Translations under genes and position numbers: made by a program
Shown here: one piece after another, positions 8,494 through 17,435 of the stretch
How positions within the stretch are numbered: position 1 is the first letter of the stretch
Layout: every line of letters begins with the position of its first letter
Origin: an uncultured Flavobacteriales bacterium
GTDB taxonomy: Bacteria; Bacteroidota; Bacteroidia; Flavobacteriales; Crocinitomicaceae
Reading direction: 5' to 3'
Assembly (NCBI GenBank): GCA_946479285.1
Contig: CAMLFH010000011.1
Coordinates: 1-64,000, forward strand
DNA: 64,000 bases
The notes under the pieces: model-generated
Told to the model about the DNA's origin: nothing
What the model saw: the letters and a program-made list of their open reading frames with translations, nothing else
Databases searched by the model: none

Positions 8494-10326
8494 TCAATTG
8501 AATTTAGAATGGCGTTCATCAATTGCAAATTCGATAAAGAGACCGAAACCACTTCCGTTATTCAGGTAAGTATATTTTCCATCCAATTGCTGAATAAAAG
8601 CACTGATAATTTCAACACCTGTTGAAGATTGCTCCAAAAACTCGGTCTCTCCGTTGTAGCCTATTCCATTGTCTTTGACTAAAAGTTCATAGTTCAGGCT
8701 CTTTTCCGAATTGTTCTTTAGTTCAATTTCAATGAGTCCTTCTTTTCGCTTTGAAAAAGCGTGTTTATAGGAGTTTGAAAGCAATTCGCACATGATCAAT
8801 CCAACCGGTACTGCATAATCAATCGCCAGGTTTATCTCTTCCACATTTACCCGGACTTCGATTTGCTTGTTGTAACTGGAAAAAGATTCTCTCATTTGTG
8901 ATATCAATTTATTCAGATAAGCCCCCATTTCCACGTAGGCCAAATCATTGTTCAGGTGAAGCTGGTTGTGGATCAACGCAATTGCACGGATTCGTTCCTT
9001 GCCTTCTTCCAAAATACGGAGCGCTTCCGGGTCATGCACATTTCGCGACTGAAGGTTCAAAATACTGGAAACCACCTGTAGATTATTCTTCACCCGGTGA
9101 TGAATTTCTTTGAGAAGGCTTTCTTTCATTGCCAGTGAATTCGAAATCTCTTTGTTCTTGTCATCAATTTCTTCCTTTTGTAACTGCAAAACCCGGTTTG
9201 AGTCGCTTTTTTGACGAATGAATAAATAAGAAATACTAATGATGATCACAATACTCATGAGAATCAGGATCAGGATCAAACGCAGCTGCTGATTTTTACT
9301 GCGTTCCTCTTCCAGTAAATATTGATTTGATTCTGTCTGAAAGTCCTTATCCAATTCAAAAACCAGGTTTTCACTGCGGAGATTCTCCAGCAAGTCATCC
9401 ACCTCATTTCTTTTAATGGCATAATAGTAAGACGAATCCTTATTTTCTTTTAGTTGGTAGTAACGCTCCAAACATCCGTAAACCTGGAACAGATCACGCA
9501 ATTCCGTTGATTTTTCATTCTTAAGTACAAGATCAAAATAAGGTTTTGCCAATTCCAGTTGGTTGGTGTACAAATAAATCTCACCCAAACTTGCATTGGC
9601 ATATTGTTCAGCATATTTCCAATGATTGAATTGTGCCAGTTTCTTTGCAAATTGAAATTCCCGGATGGATTTATCGATATCGTTATGAAAGACATAAACC
9701 AGCCCTGCGGCATTTGCCACCTGAAAACTATAGGGAGCGCTCATCCGAGAGGTTATTTTTTTAGCTTTCTCCACCTGGTTAAGGGCTTTTTCAAAATTCC
9801 CTTTTTCGGTATAACTATTGCAAAGTATCAAATGACATTGAAGGAGGAGGTATTTATCCGATTTATCCGATTCAGCCAGTATTTTATGTGCTTTTCGAAT
9901 CAGCGGATCGTAATCCTGTCCCAAACTTTCATAAACCGCACTATACAAATCCAAGTACAATTTATCCTGCTTCTTAACCTTGAAGAAATATTGGAAGCGC
10001 TTGGCTTTATTGATCTCAAATTTCACCCTCGCATAATCGCCATAAGCACTGAAGAATTTAATCTTTTTGATCGTGAGGCTGTAATTGATCTCCGCATTGT
10101 GATAATCGCTGTATTTATCATCCAGAAATCGAAGAGATGCGTTGGCTTTTGAAATATCCACAATCATTTCTTCCCGAAGCTGCTGGATTTCCTGCTTGAA
10201 CTTTTTCCGATCGTAATTTTTTTGCTGTGAAAATCCTGAAAATGAAAAATGAATGAACAGAAAGAACAAAAGACCATACTTTCGTTTAAGGATTGGCAGA
10301 CTTTCTGGGAATCGAATCATTAGCAC
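8494..10326 (-). CDS. TPR-containing orphan sensor histidine kinase (HisKA_2)
   Basis: The 610-residue protein has an N-terminal signal or anchor segment (about 17-34), a tetratricopeptide-type helical sensor region (about 55-320), one membrane helix (about 349-370), a coiled coil (375-400), a HisKA_2 dimerisation domain with the H-box KEIHHRVKNNLQ (phosphoacceptor probably His410), and an HATPase_c domain. That domain shows the N-box LIMCELLSNSYKHAF and the G-box DNGIGY. No response regulator gene is adjacent, so its partner is elsewhere. The topology puts the TPR region in the periplasm and the kinase in the cytoplasm. Confidence 0.9.
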   Translation of the reverse strand: MLMIRFPESLPILKRKYGLLFFLFIHFSFSGFSQQKNYDRKKFKQEIQQLREEMIVDISKANASLRFLDDKYSDYHNAEINYSLTIKKIKFFSAYGDYARVKFEINKAKRFQYFFKVKKQDKLYLDLYSAVYESLGQDYDPLIRKAHKILAESDKSDKYLLLQCHLILCNSYTEKGNFEKALNQVEKAKKITSRMSAPYSFQVANAAGLVYVFHNDIDKSIREFQFAKKLAQFNHWKYAEQYANASLGEIYLYTNQLELAKPYFDLVLKNEKSTELRDLFQVYGCLERYYQLKENKDSSYYYAIKRNEVDDLLENLRSENLVFELDKDFQTESNQYLLEEERSKNQQLRLILILILMSIVIIISISYLFIRQKSDSNRVLQLQKEEIDDKNKEISNSLAMKESLLKEIHHRVKNNLQVVSSILNLQSRNVHDPEALRILEEGKERIRAIALIHNQLHLNNDLAYVEMGAYLNKLISQMRESFSSYNKQIEVRVNVEEINLAIDYAVPVGLIMCELLSNSYKHAFSKRKEGLIEIELKNNSEKSLNYELLVKDNGIGYNGETEFLEQSSTGVEIISAFIQQLDGKYTYLNNGSGFGLFIEFAIDERHSKFN

Positions 10327-10451
10327 GTAATAGTGGCGTTCATGACCAATGTAAGGAATAATTTCACACTAAATAAATTTCTAACAAATCTTTTTAGGCT
10401 TCCTCATTCGGAAAGTTACTAAGATGCTAACAATCAAGAACCTTTAAATCA

Positions 10452-11885
10452 TTAAACGTTTACGACGTCTTTTCGTTTGTCGTAGCCAAAAAGTTCGTAA
10501 TATTTGATTGCCTTTACCACATTCTCCGGAACATCTTGTTCCCAGCTTGTAATTCCCGCACGAATTTTTGACAATACGTCGTCTGAAAGTATTTTCAGTG
10601 CTTCCGGATCAAAATTAGAAATTGCTTCCAATTTGTTATTATCCTTTAAGAACTGAACCAACCCACGTAAATGTTTTGGAATAGTCAATTCATCCAAAGT
10701 ATATAACTCGCCTGTATCTACATTGAGTGCAGGATAAACATACATTTTTACATTGTGTCCGAAACCAATTCCGAAAGCTTCCAATAAACCACCCGGCAAA
10801 TTATCGTAATAACGCTCATCAAAAATGGTGTGCAGATTGTAAATTCCGGCAATAACTCCCATTTTCTGACCTCGGGCAATAGTTGCCAAATAATCGAGCA
10901 TTTTATAATGCTTCAAATAATTGGAAATCATCACCGTATATCCTAATGATTCCAGCAATTCGGCACGATCAATAAAATCCTTATCCGAAATTTTTCCGTC
11001 TGCTGTCAAATCTTTCAATGTCAACTCGAAAATGACAGACAAGTTATCTTCACGAACGCCATCTTCCTTTAGGAATTGTTCCGTTCCGTGAGCAATCATA
11101 TCCAAATGCACTTTTGTTACCGGTCTGAATCGACCACGCATCAAGAGAATATTCTTTTTGTACAATGCCGCTGCCGGCTGAAGAACAGTACCACACAAAT
11201 CAAACATCGTTGCGTCTGTCATTCCTCTTTTTACCAGGTTCAATGAGATAATGCGGTTGTCCACCAAACCTAAATCAGGTCCGGAAACACGCAGCATGTC
11301 CACTTCCACACGATCCCTGGGAATTCGATGTACCAGGTTCGTTAAGAATTCATCCAGGTCATCTGTCGAAAAGTAAGCTGCATGAATCAGATTTACTCCC
11401 AAAATACCCAAAGCTTCCTGTTGTGCTTTATGGGAATTATCGTGCATTTTTACGTGCAGAATAATGTCATTGAACTCACCTCCCTGCTTCAGCTGGAAAC
11501 GCAGTCCAACCCAGCCTTGTCCCTGATTTGTTTTGTGATAATTTAAAGACTCAACAGTATTACAAAACGCGAAGAAACGAGCTACTTCCTGCTTTTTAGG
11601 AAGACGTTCAGACAAAGTATTGTATTCTGTTGTAAGCATGGTAACCAAACGCTCCTCGCATACATATCTTGATGCGGCGCCATACATGGCATCAGACACT
11701 TTCATGTCATAAGCCGACTGCGTATACGCAATAGTTCCGGAGCTTCCCCCGGCTTTAAAAAAGTTGGCTGCAACTTCCTGTCCCGCTCCAATTTCAGCGA
11801 AACAACCATAAATGTCACTTGTTAGATTAATTTTCAAGGCTTTCTCCTCGGTGGTTAATCTTCTTTCGTCTACCATTTCTTCCAT
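10452..11885 (-). CDS. Conserved protein of unknown function, 477 residues
   Basis: I recognise this as a broadly conserved soluble protein family without an established function; database names attached to it are unreliable. It has no signal peptide or membrane helix. Conserved-looking segments are DIYGCFAEIGAGQEVAANFF near the N-terminus, YGAASRYVCEERL, GWVGLRFQ, LGVNLIHAAYF, and a C-terminal half with MISNYLKHYKMLDYL and PGGLLEAFGIGFGHNVKMYVYPA. Two initial ATGs (11885, 11876) are possible. A promoter box TACCTTTG at 11897-11904 leaves only a few bases of leader for the first one. It is flanked by the histidine kinase and the MbnH-like gene, both on the same strand. Confidence 0.75.
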   Translation of the reverse strand: MEEMVDERRLTTEEKALKINLTSDIYGCFAEIGAGQEVAANFFKAGGSSGTIAYTQSAYDMKVSDAMYGAASRYVCEERLVTMLTTEYNTLSERLPKKQEVARFFAFCNTVESLNYHKTNQGQGWVGLRFQLKQGGEFNDIILHVKMHDNSHKAQQEALGILGVNLIHAAYFSTDDLDEFLTNLVHRIPRDRVEVDMLRVSGPDLGLVDNRIISLNLVKRGMTDATMFDLCGTVLQPAAALYKKNILLMRGRFRPVTKVHLDMIAHGTEQFLKEDGVREDNLSVIFELTLKDLTADGKISDKDFIDRAELLESLGYTVMISNYLKHYKMLDYLATIARGQKMGVIAGIYNLHTIFDERYYDNLPGGLLEAFGIGFGHNVKMYVYPALNVDTGELYTLDELTIPKHLRGLVQFLKDNNKLEAISNFDPEALKILSDDVLSKIRAGITSWEQDVPENVVKAIKYYELFGYDKRKDVVNV

Positions 11886-11896
11886 ATCACTTGTAC

Positions 11897-11904
11897 AAAG
11901 GTAC
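11897..11904 (-). promoter_or_regulatory. Promoter -7 box for the 477-residue gene
   Basis: The minus strand reads TACCTTTG, an exact TAnnTTTG match. It is only 11 bases upstream of the first ATG, so the mRNA leader would be very short, or translation would begin at the second ATG (11876). Confidence 0.5.
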
Positions 11905-11924
11905 TAACAATTAGACTGACTTCC

Positions 11925-13004
11925 TCACGGGTTTAACGGTTTAAAGTCAGGATTAGTTACAAAATTATGATCTGTTAACGTTAATAAAAAGGCTTTCAAC
12001 TGATTACGCTGATTAGGATCCAGATGAACGCCGCCCACGCTTGCAAATTCAATCAACGGATCGATCGTCCCGGAATGCTGAATACCAGTAGAATAATGCT
12101 CAATGACATCATCAAGCGTTTCAAATCTCCCGTCGTGCATGTATGGTGCTGAAAGTGCAATATTTCGGAGTGTCGGAACTTTAAATTTTCCGTTATCGTT
12201 CGCGTTATTGGTGATTGCTCCCCTTCCCAAATCTGAGAAAACAGCATCCAGTCCGTTATTTGAAAACTTTTGCACCTGCATCAATGTTCCGTTGTGACAA
12301 TGAAAACAATCTGCACCGTTTAAACTTTTAAAGAGGTCAAATCCGGCCCATTCTTCCGTTGTAACTGAATTTTTAATGGCTAGCTCGGAAGCTGTTAACT
12401 GGATATTATTCGCAAACTTGTACATGACATCGTACTTGGATTCTCCGGAGATCATCGTTCGTAAAAACTGGGCAAGTGCTTTCGCTGCGTGTGACTCATT
12501 GAAATCAACAACTCCAAAAGCTTTGTAAAATTGATTTCGATAAACGCCATCTGCTTTCAACCGTGAAATAGCATCTTTCCATTCCAAATGCATTTCAATG
12601 GGATTCGGAACGGGTTCCAAAATCTGCTCTTCCAGTGTGTGTGCCCTTCCATCCCAAAAGAAACTGGTCTGCCAGCCCAAATTAACGAGCGCCATAGCAT
12701 TCCGAACTCCCATGGTTCCGTTCACTCCCTGAGAAAATTGATTTCCATCCGAAAAGGAAGCATTTGGTGCATGACAAGATCCACAGGAAATCGTATTATT
12801 TAAAGACAATTGCTTTTCGTAAAAGAGCATTCTTCCCAATAAAACGCCTTCTTCTGTCATAGGATTATCCGAAGGAATGTTCATCTGCGGAAAATGACTT
12901 GGTACTTTCAGAGTATACGGAGTTGGATCGTAACCCACCTTCTCTTTTGTACATGCTAAAAAGAGAACCAATAAAAGCAATATTCCAATTAAGAATCGAT
13001 TCAT
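11925..13004 (-). CDS. MbnH-like di-haem cytochrome c peroxidase lipoprotein
   Basis: The 359-residue protein has a lipoprotein signal (lipobox Cys at about 18, after LLLVLFLA) and two CxxCH haem-c sites, CGSCH (74-78) and CFHCH (233-237). These are typical of the bacterial cytochrome c peroxidase/MauG superfamily. Other family features are LGRMLFYEKQLS, FFWDGRAHTLEEQ and VPTLRNIALSAPYMHDGRFETLDDVIEHY. Its start overlaps the MbnP-like gene by four bases (ATGA). In methanotrophs the MbnH partner oxidises a tryptophan of MbnP to kynurenine, creating a copper site. I infer the same job here from pairing. An ordinary hydrogen-peroxide-reducing peroxidase is the alternative. Confidence 0.88.
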   Translation of the reverse strand: MNRFLIGILLLLVLFLACTKEKVGYDPTPYTLKVPSHFPQMNIPSDNPMTEEGVLLGRMLFYEKQLSLNNTISCGSCHAPNASFSDGNQFSQGVNGTMGVRNAMALVNLGWQTSFFWDGRAHTLEEQILEPVPNPIEMHLEWKDAISRLKADGVYRNQFYKAFGVVDFNESHAAKALAQFLRTMISGESKYDVMYKFANNIQLTASELAIKNSVTTEEWAGFDLFKSLNGADCFHCHNGTLMQVQKFSNNGLDAVFSDLGRGAITNNANDNGKFKVPTLRNIALSAPYMHDGRFETLDDVIEHYSTGIQHSGTIDPLIEFASVGGVHLDPNQRNQLKAFLLTLTDHNFVTNPDFKPLNP

Positions 13005-13753
13005 AATGCGCTGATGGATGCGGCGAAATTCTGACGCGCTTTTTCGGTTAAGGCACTTTGAGAACTCATACTGTGGGTCGTGAATTCAGTTTTCACATCG
13101 ATTGCACTTCCGGCGTTTTCGAAGAAATTCTTCAGGTCAAGTTTTAACCAGGCTTCATTCAGCGTGGAACTTGCAGCCGACCAATTGAGATTGGCGATCG
13201 TTTTATTGGTGAAATAAGAATCCGTTCCCACGTGATAAACCAGGTTGTGATTGCAATTCGTAATTCCGTCCACAATCGTATCAACCTTCGCCTCTACTTT
13301 GAAAAAGATATAGCCCGGATTCCAATCCCAGTGCATATCGTTCGCAATGGCGATATTTAAAGGATTTGTATTTTGGAAAGTACTTGGATCATTGTGATTG
13401 ATGGAAGACGGGACTCCAATACCGAATTGAATAGACGTTGGATTAGAAACAAGCTGATTTGCCTGAAAAATCAATGTTCCTGTTTCTCGAAAATTGAATA
13501 AGGCAGCATCCTTTAGAACACTTCCACCGGATTGGATTCCGGTGAAGTAAGCCTTCACTTCCTGGAACTCAATTTCAAATCCGTTGCTCATCGTATAAAC
13601 AGAATCCAGTACTAAATTTTCGCTGCCAAATATCGGTTTTAAAGACAACTTACTCTGCTGAACCACAGGCGTATCGATCACATCATCCTTCTTCTTTTTA
13701 CAGGAGAACGATACAATAAACACAAGCAACGCAAGAATTGGTAACTTTTTCAT
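13001..13753 (-). CDS. MbnP-like copper-binding lipoprotein
   Basis: The 250-residue lipoprotein (lipobox Cys18, then a Lys-rich linker) resembles MbnP. It has a beta-rich body, a phrase on the ligand-rich side with MHWDWNPGY (140-148), and a downstream CNHNLVYHVG segment with His residues. The WxW pair within MHWDWNPGY is a candidate for the tryptophan converted to kynurenine by MbnH-type enzymes. It is the first gene of a two-gene unit with the di-haem peroxidase. It is likely anchored in the periplasm or outer membrane and may take part in copper handling. Family membership is well supported by pattern; the modification is inference. Confidence 0.8.
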   Translation of the reverse strand: MKKLPILALLVFIVSFSCKKKKDDVIDTPVVQQSKLSLKPIFGSENLVLDSVYTMSNGFEIEFQEVKAYFTGIQSGGSVLKDAALFNFRETGTLIFQANQLVSNPTSIQFGIGVPSSINHNDPSTFQNTNPLNIAIANDMHWDWNPGYIFFKVEAKVDTIVDGITNCNHNLVYHVGTDSYFTNKTIANLNWSAASSTLNEAWLKLDLKNFFENAGSAIDVKTEFTTHSMSSQSALTEKARQNFAASISAL

Positions 13754-13766
13754 TCAGTTGTTTTCC

Positions 13767-13774
13767 CAAATTTA
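13767..13774 (-). promoter_or_regulatory. Promoter -7 box for the MbnP/MbnH pair
   Basis: The minus strand reads TAAATTTG, an exact TAnnTTTG match, 13 bases upstream of the MbnP-like start codon. It implies a single short-leader transcript for both genes. Confidence 0.5.
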
Positions 13775-13857
13775 AAGGAATGGGAAGAGAATTCCTAAAA
13801 TAAGAAGAGGTGTCAGCCGGATTTTCGGTAATTTCGAGGGATTATTGATTGATCGGT

Positions 13858-16800
13858 ATGAATTCGGATGTAAGCAAACCTTTTTTGATCGTAAACGCTT
13901 CTGCCGGAAGTGGTAAGACGTATAATTTGGTGCGCAATTATCTCCGTTTGCTGCTTTCTGAAAACGATGACAAAGCAGAGATCAGTCAAATTATGGCAAT
14001 GACTTTTACCAATAAAGCCAGTATCGAAATGAAATCGCGGATCATGAGCGATCTGAACAAACTGGCAAACGGAAAAGAAGATGCAAACGGGTATTTGGAG
14101 GAAATTGCAGCTTTTGTAGGAACAACTCCTGAATCAACCCGGAAAAAGGCGCGAATAGTTCTTCGAAAAATCCTGCATCAATACGAGGATTTTAATGTCA
14201 TGACCATCGATAAATTCAATCTCCGATTGATTCGTTCCTTTGCACGGGATTTGGACCTTCCGGAAAGTTTCGAGATTTCGCTCGATGACACCTTGATCCT
14301 GGAAAAGGCCATTGATGAACTTTTGAGTAATATTGATGCAAAAAATCAAACAAAACTCTACCAGCTTGCATTGAATTTTGCGAAATCAAACCTGGAAGAG
14401 GAAAATGATTGGAACCTGAAGAAAATCCTTTTGTCGAAAGCTAAAGTCTTGACAAACGAGGGTTATTTCCAGATTATCCGCACCCTTTCCAAAACAGATT
14501 TCAAAAAGGAGCAATTGGATCTTTGGAAATTGCAATTCCGGTCCGAGAAGGAGGAATTAACCATTCGATTGAACAGTTTAAACCGACTGTTTTTGGAATC
14601 CGGAATCGATGCAAACGCCTTTGCAGGAAAAAGTGTGACATTCAATGCCATTGTTTTCAATCTTCAATTAACAGCCGAACCGATCCTTTTTCTCAAGGAA
14701 AGTAAACGTACGGATGCAAATCTGAAAAACATTCTAAAAACAATTGAAGAAGGAAAAGAAACACAGTTTTCTCCTGTGTACATAAAATTCCTTCAATATA
14801 TCAGCGAAAAAAGTGCTTCCTGGATTGAACTCGATTTCAAAATCCAGCAATTCCACTTATTAGCTATTCTGAAAGAATTGGCCTTAAGTATGGACGATAT
14901 CCGCAACAAGGAATCGATCATTCGTGTCAGTGAGTTCAACAAATTGGTTGCCGAGTTGGTCCAAAACGAAGATGCTCCTTTTATCTATGAACGTCTAGGC
15001 TCCAAATTCAACCACTTCTTTTTGGATGAGTTCCAGGACACATCCCGCCTGCAATGGCTGAATATTGTTCCTTTGATCCATAATTCATTGGGAAGTAATT
15101 ATTTCAATTTTATTGTCGGCGATCCGAAACAATCGATTTATCGTTTCAAAAACGGAGTGGCGGAACAGTTCATCGCTTTACCTGCTATTTACAATCCGGA
15201 AGATGAACCCTTGATCAAACAACGTTCTCAATTTTTTCAGACAATGGGAACAGTTATTGGCTTGGAAGATAATTGGCGGTCTGCTGAAGAAATTGTAACC
15301 TTCAACAATCAATTCTTTGGAGAACTTCTGCCCTTCATGCCGGAAAGCGGTCAGGAATTCTACGCACACCTGAAACAAAATTCCAAAGGTAAAAAAGGTG
15401 GTTATGTGGAAATTATACTGAATCCGCAAAAAGACCTTGATACAGCTAAATTCACCAATAGTCAATTACTGAAGTGGGTGCAGCAATGTATAGCGGATGG
15501 CTATAAACCGCATGAAATCTGTGTGCTCGGAAGAAAGAAACGCGATTGTAATCAATACGCCAACTTTTTGAAATCAAGAGGTTACCAGGTCGTTTCTTCA
15601 GATTCTTTGTTGGTGAACAGCGATCAATTTGTTCAATTGGCAATCTGTTATTGTAAATGGAAGGTCAATCGCTTTGATTTTCAGCGCGCCATGCAGTTCG
15701 CTTATTTCTACTTTGAGATCTTAGGAAAAAAAGATGCTTTTAAAACATACGGCGATTGTTTTTGGACCGATGCCGATTCGAAAGTATACTTTTCGGAACT
15801 GCTTTTCTTTGAAAACAGTCGTTTGAATGCCGATTTTTTAGATGCCAGTTTCCAAAACATCTATGCCTTACTGGTTGATTTTTTAATGTTGGTGAATTTA
15901 GATTCCATCGACAACACCTATTTGCAGCAGCTGTTGGATCTGGCTTACCAGTTTGACATGTCAAATGGCCCGGATTTGATGGAATTCATCAATTATTACG
16001 AGAAGAATAAAAGCAAATTCAGTGTTCAGCTTTCTGAGAACGAACAGGCCATTCAAATTATGACTGCTCACAAATCAAAAGGATTAGAGTTCCCGGTTGT
16101 GATTATTCCTTCCTTCAATTTTTTCAACGAAGGAAACAACAATGATTCTTTTTTGATGGAGATCAATGAGCACATTGTGGAAACCAAAATGAGCAAATTT
16201 GAAGCCACCATTCCTGCAATCCGCCTGGAAGCTGAAAAAGAAGAAGCTGCTCAGAAAATGGATGCTATCAACTTATTGTATGTCGCATTTACCCGGCCGC
16301 AAGATCGTTTGTATGCCATCAACCTGAAAGGCTCGCGCAACGGGTTTTACTCAAATTTCAATACAATTCTGACAAACCTGTTTCCTGAGACGGAAGAAAC
16401 AGATGGTGTTTTCCATTTAAAATTTGGCGAAACTCCTGAAATTAAACATCATTCTCCCAAAAACGCTTCTGATTATAATCCGCTGTCGATCCAGAACTTT
16501 TTGTGGTTCCCTGAAATCAGCATTCAATCTACCAGGGAACAGGAAGAAGACAGCCTGACAACTGAGCAAAGAATTGGAAAGCAATTTCATTTTATCATGG
16601 AAAAATCGCACTCCAGGGATACGGCATTTGCTGCATTGAGAACCGGGCTTTTGAAAGGTGAAATCGAACAAGATTTTGAAGAAACATTAGCCAGACTTCT
16701 GGAAGAAGCTTTTTCGAACAAGTTTTTGGTTGAGTTATTTGAAGGTGGTAAACATTTAAATGAACGAACGCTGATCTTTGATTCCAAAACACGATTGCGA

Positions 16801-17004
16801 CCAGACAAATTAATTGTTTCGGATCAGCAAACAATTGTGATTGATTTCAAAACCGGGGAGAAAAGTGCCAAACACGAAAAGCAGGTACAAGGCTACATGA
16901 ATGTATTGAGTCAAATCGGGATGTCAAATATTAAAGGATATTTGTATTACAGCGGAGGTTTGGGATTGGCAGAGGTCCCGGTAACAGAATTATTTCAGTT
17001 TTAG
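13858..17004 (+). CDS. UvrD-type helicase-nuclease (AddA/RecB-like)
   Basis: This large DNA-repair helicase of 1048 residues starts at the ATG at 13858; a TTG three codons upstream also reads through. It has a Walker A motif NASAGSGKT (13-21), a Walker B DEFQDTSRLQW, the motif GDPKQSIYRFKNG, the UvrD C-terminal motif TAHKSKGLEFPVVII and FTRPQDRLY. A C-terminal PD-(D/E)XK nuclease domain is present, with LRPDKLIV and VIDFKTG as the active-site Asp and Asp-x-Lys. This is the AddA/RecB layout for double-strand break processing and recombination. The usual AddB-type partner is not adjacent. Confidence 0.9.
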   Translation: MNSDVSKPFLIVNASAGSGKTYNLVRNYLRLLLSENDDKAEISQIMAMTFTNKASIEMKSRIMSDLNKLANGKEDANGYLEEIAAFVGTTPESTRKKARIVLRKILHQYEDFNVMTIDKFNLRLIRSFARDLDLPESFEISLDDTLILEKAIDELLSNIDAKNQTKLYQLALNFAKSNLEEENDWNLKKILLSKAKVLTNEGYFQIIRTLSKTDFKKEQLDLWKLQFRSEKEELTIRLNSLNRLFLESGIDANAFAGKSVTFNAIVFNLQLTAEPILFLKESKRTDANLKNILKTIEEGKETQFSPVYIKFLQYISEKSASWIELDFKIQQFHLLAILKELALSMDDIRNKESIIRVSEFNKLVAELVQNEDAPFIYERLGSKFNHFFLDEFQDTSRLQWLNIVPLIHNSLGSNYFNFIVGDPKQSIYRFKNGVAEQFIALPAIYNPEDEPLIKQRSQFFQTMGTVIGLEDNWRSAEEIVTFNNQFFGELLPFMPESGQEFYAHLKQNSKGKKGGYVEIILNPQKDLDTAKFTNSQLLKWVQQCIADGYKPHEICVLGRKKRDCNQYANFLKSRGYQVVSSDSLLVNSDQFVQLAICYCKWKVNRFDFQRAMQFAYFYFEILGKKDAFKTYGDCFWTDADSKVYFSELLFFENSRLNADFLDASFQNIYALLVDFLMLVNLDSIDNTYLQQLLDLAYQFDMSNGPDLMEFINYYEKNKSKFSVQLSENEQAIQIMTAHKSKGLEFPVVIIPSFNFFNEGNNNDSFLMEINEHIVETKMSKFEATIPAIRLEAEKEEAAQKMDAINLLYVAFTRPQDRLYAINLKGSRNGFYSNFNTILTNLFPETEETDGVFHLKFGETPEIKHHSPKNASDYNPLSIQNFLWFPEISIQSTREQEEDSLTTEQRIGKQFHFIMEKSHSRDTAFAALRTGLLKGEIEQDFEETLARLLEEAFSNKFLVELFEGGKHLNERTLIFDSKTRLRPDKLIVSDQQTIVIDFKTGEKSAKHEKQVQGYMNVLSQIGMSNIKGYLYYSGGLGLAEVPVTELFQF

Positions 17005-17027
17005 CTTTCCAAGCAGAACAGCCTCAG

Positions 17028-17049
17028 ACGTAATATTGCGGAATTACGT
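17028..17049. other. Hairpin between convergent helicase and lipoprotein genes
   Basis: Perfect 7-base arms ACGTAAT and ATTACGT flank 8 bases in the gap between the convergent helicase and lipoprotein genes. A second small hairpin (AGCAAT/ATTGCT, 17066-17080) overlaps the lipoprotein stop. Neither has a T-run, so they are only weak terminator candidates. Confidence 0.3.
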
Positions 17050-17072
17050 AGAACTTGTATTTACTAGCAATT

Positions 17073-17435
17073 CTATTGCTGTTTATCAAAAAACACCACC
17101 CCCTCAGCAATTCTAAAAACCAGGGAATTATTATCCATATCTTCGATCAACCAGTCAATTTCGTCTGCAGCACCTTCTTTGGCTTTGATCACATTTTTCT
17201 TAGTCAGGCGATAAACACCATGAATCGTATCCTGCCCATAAATAACAAAAGGGAAACCGGAATCACTATCCTTGTCTCCCCCTGTAAATTCATAAACTTC
17301 CGAATGATAAACATATTCACCATTATTCATCAACATTTTTGAGTAGTTCCATCTTCCTTCCAGGCGATTGATAACGCGCTGCTTTGCACAGGAAAAAAGG
17401 ACAAAAAGTGAAGCGATGAATAAAATGGTTCGCAT
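17073..17435 (-). CDS. Small lipocalin-like lipoprotein, unknown function
   Basis: The 120-residue protein has a lipoprotein signal with Cys at about 16 (LFVLFSCAK). Its short beta-rich body begins with LEGRWNYSKM, a phrase typical of lipocalin-like Bacteroidota lipoproteins. The start codon overlaps the frr stop by one base (TGATG), so the two genes are co-translated. The association with ribosome recycling factor is probably positional only. I do not recognise a specific family. Confidence 0.7.
   Translation of the reverse strand: MRTILFIASLFVLFSCAKQRVINRLEGRWNYSKMLMNNGEYVYHSEVYEFTGGDKDSDSGFPFVIYGQDTIHGVYRLTKKNVIKAKEGAADEIDWLIEDMDNNSLVFRIAEGVVFFDKQQ

Noticed and set aside
9559..10152. Open frame of 197 codons on the plus strand
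   Set aside because: It lies wholly inside the histidine kinase on the other strand; the kinase domains are unambiguous.
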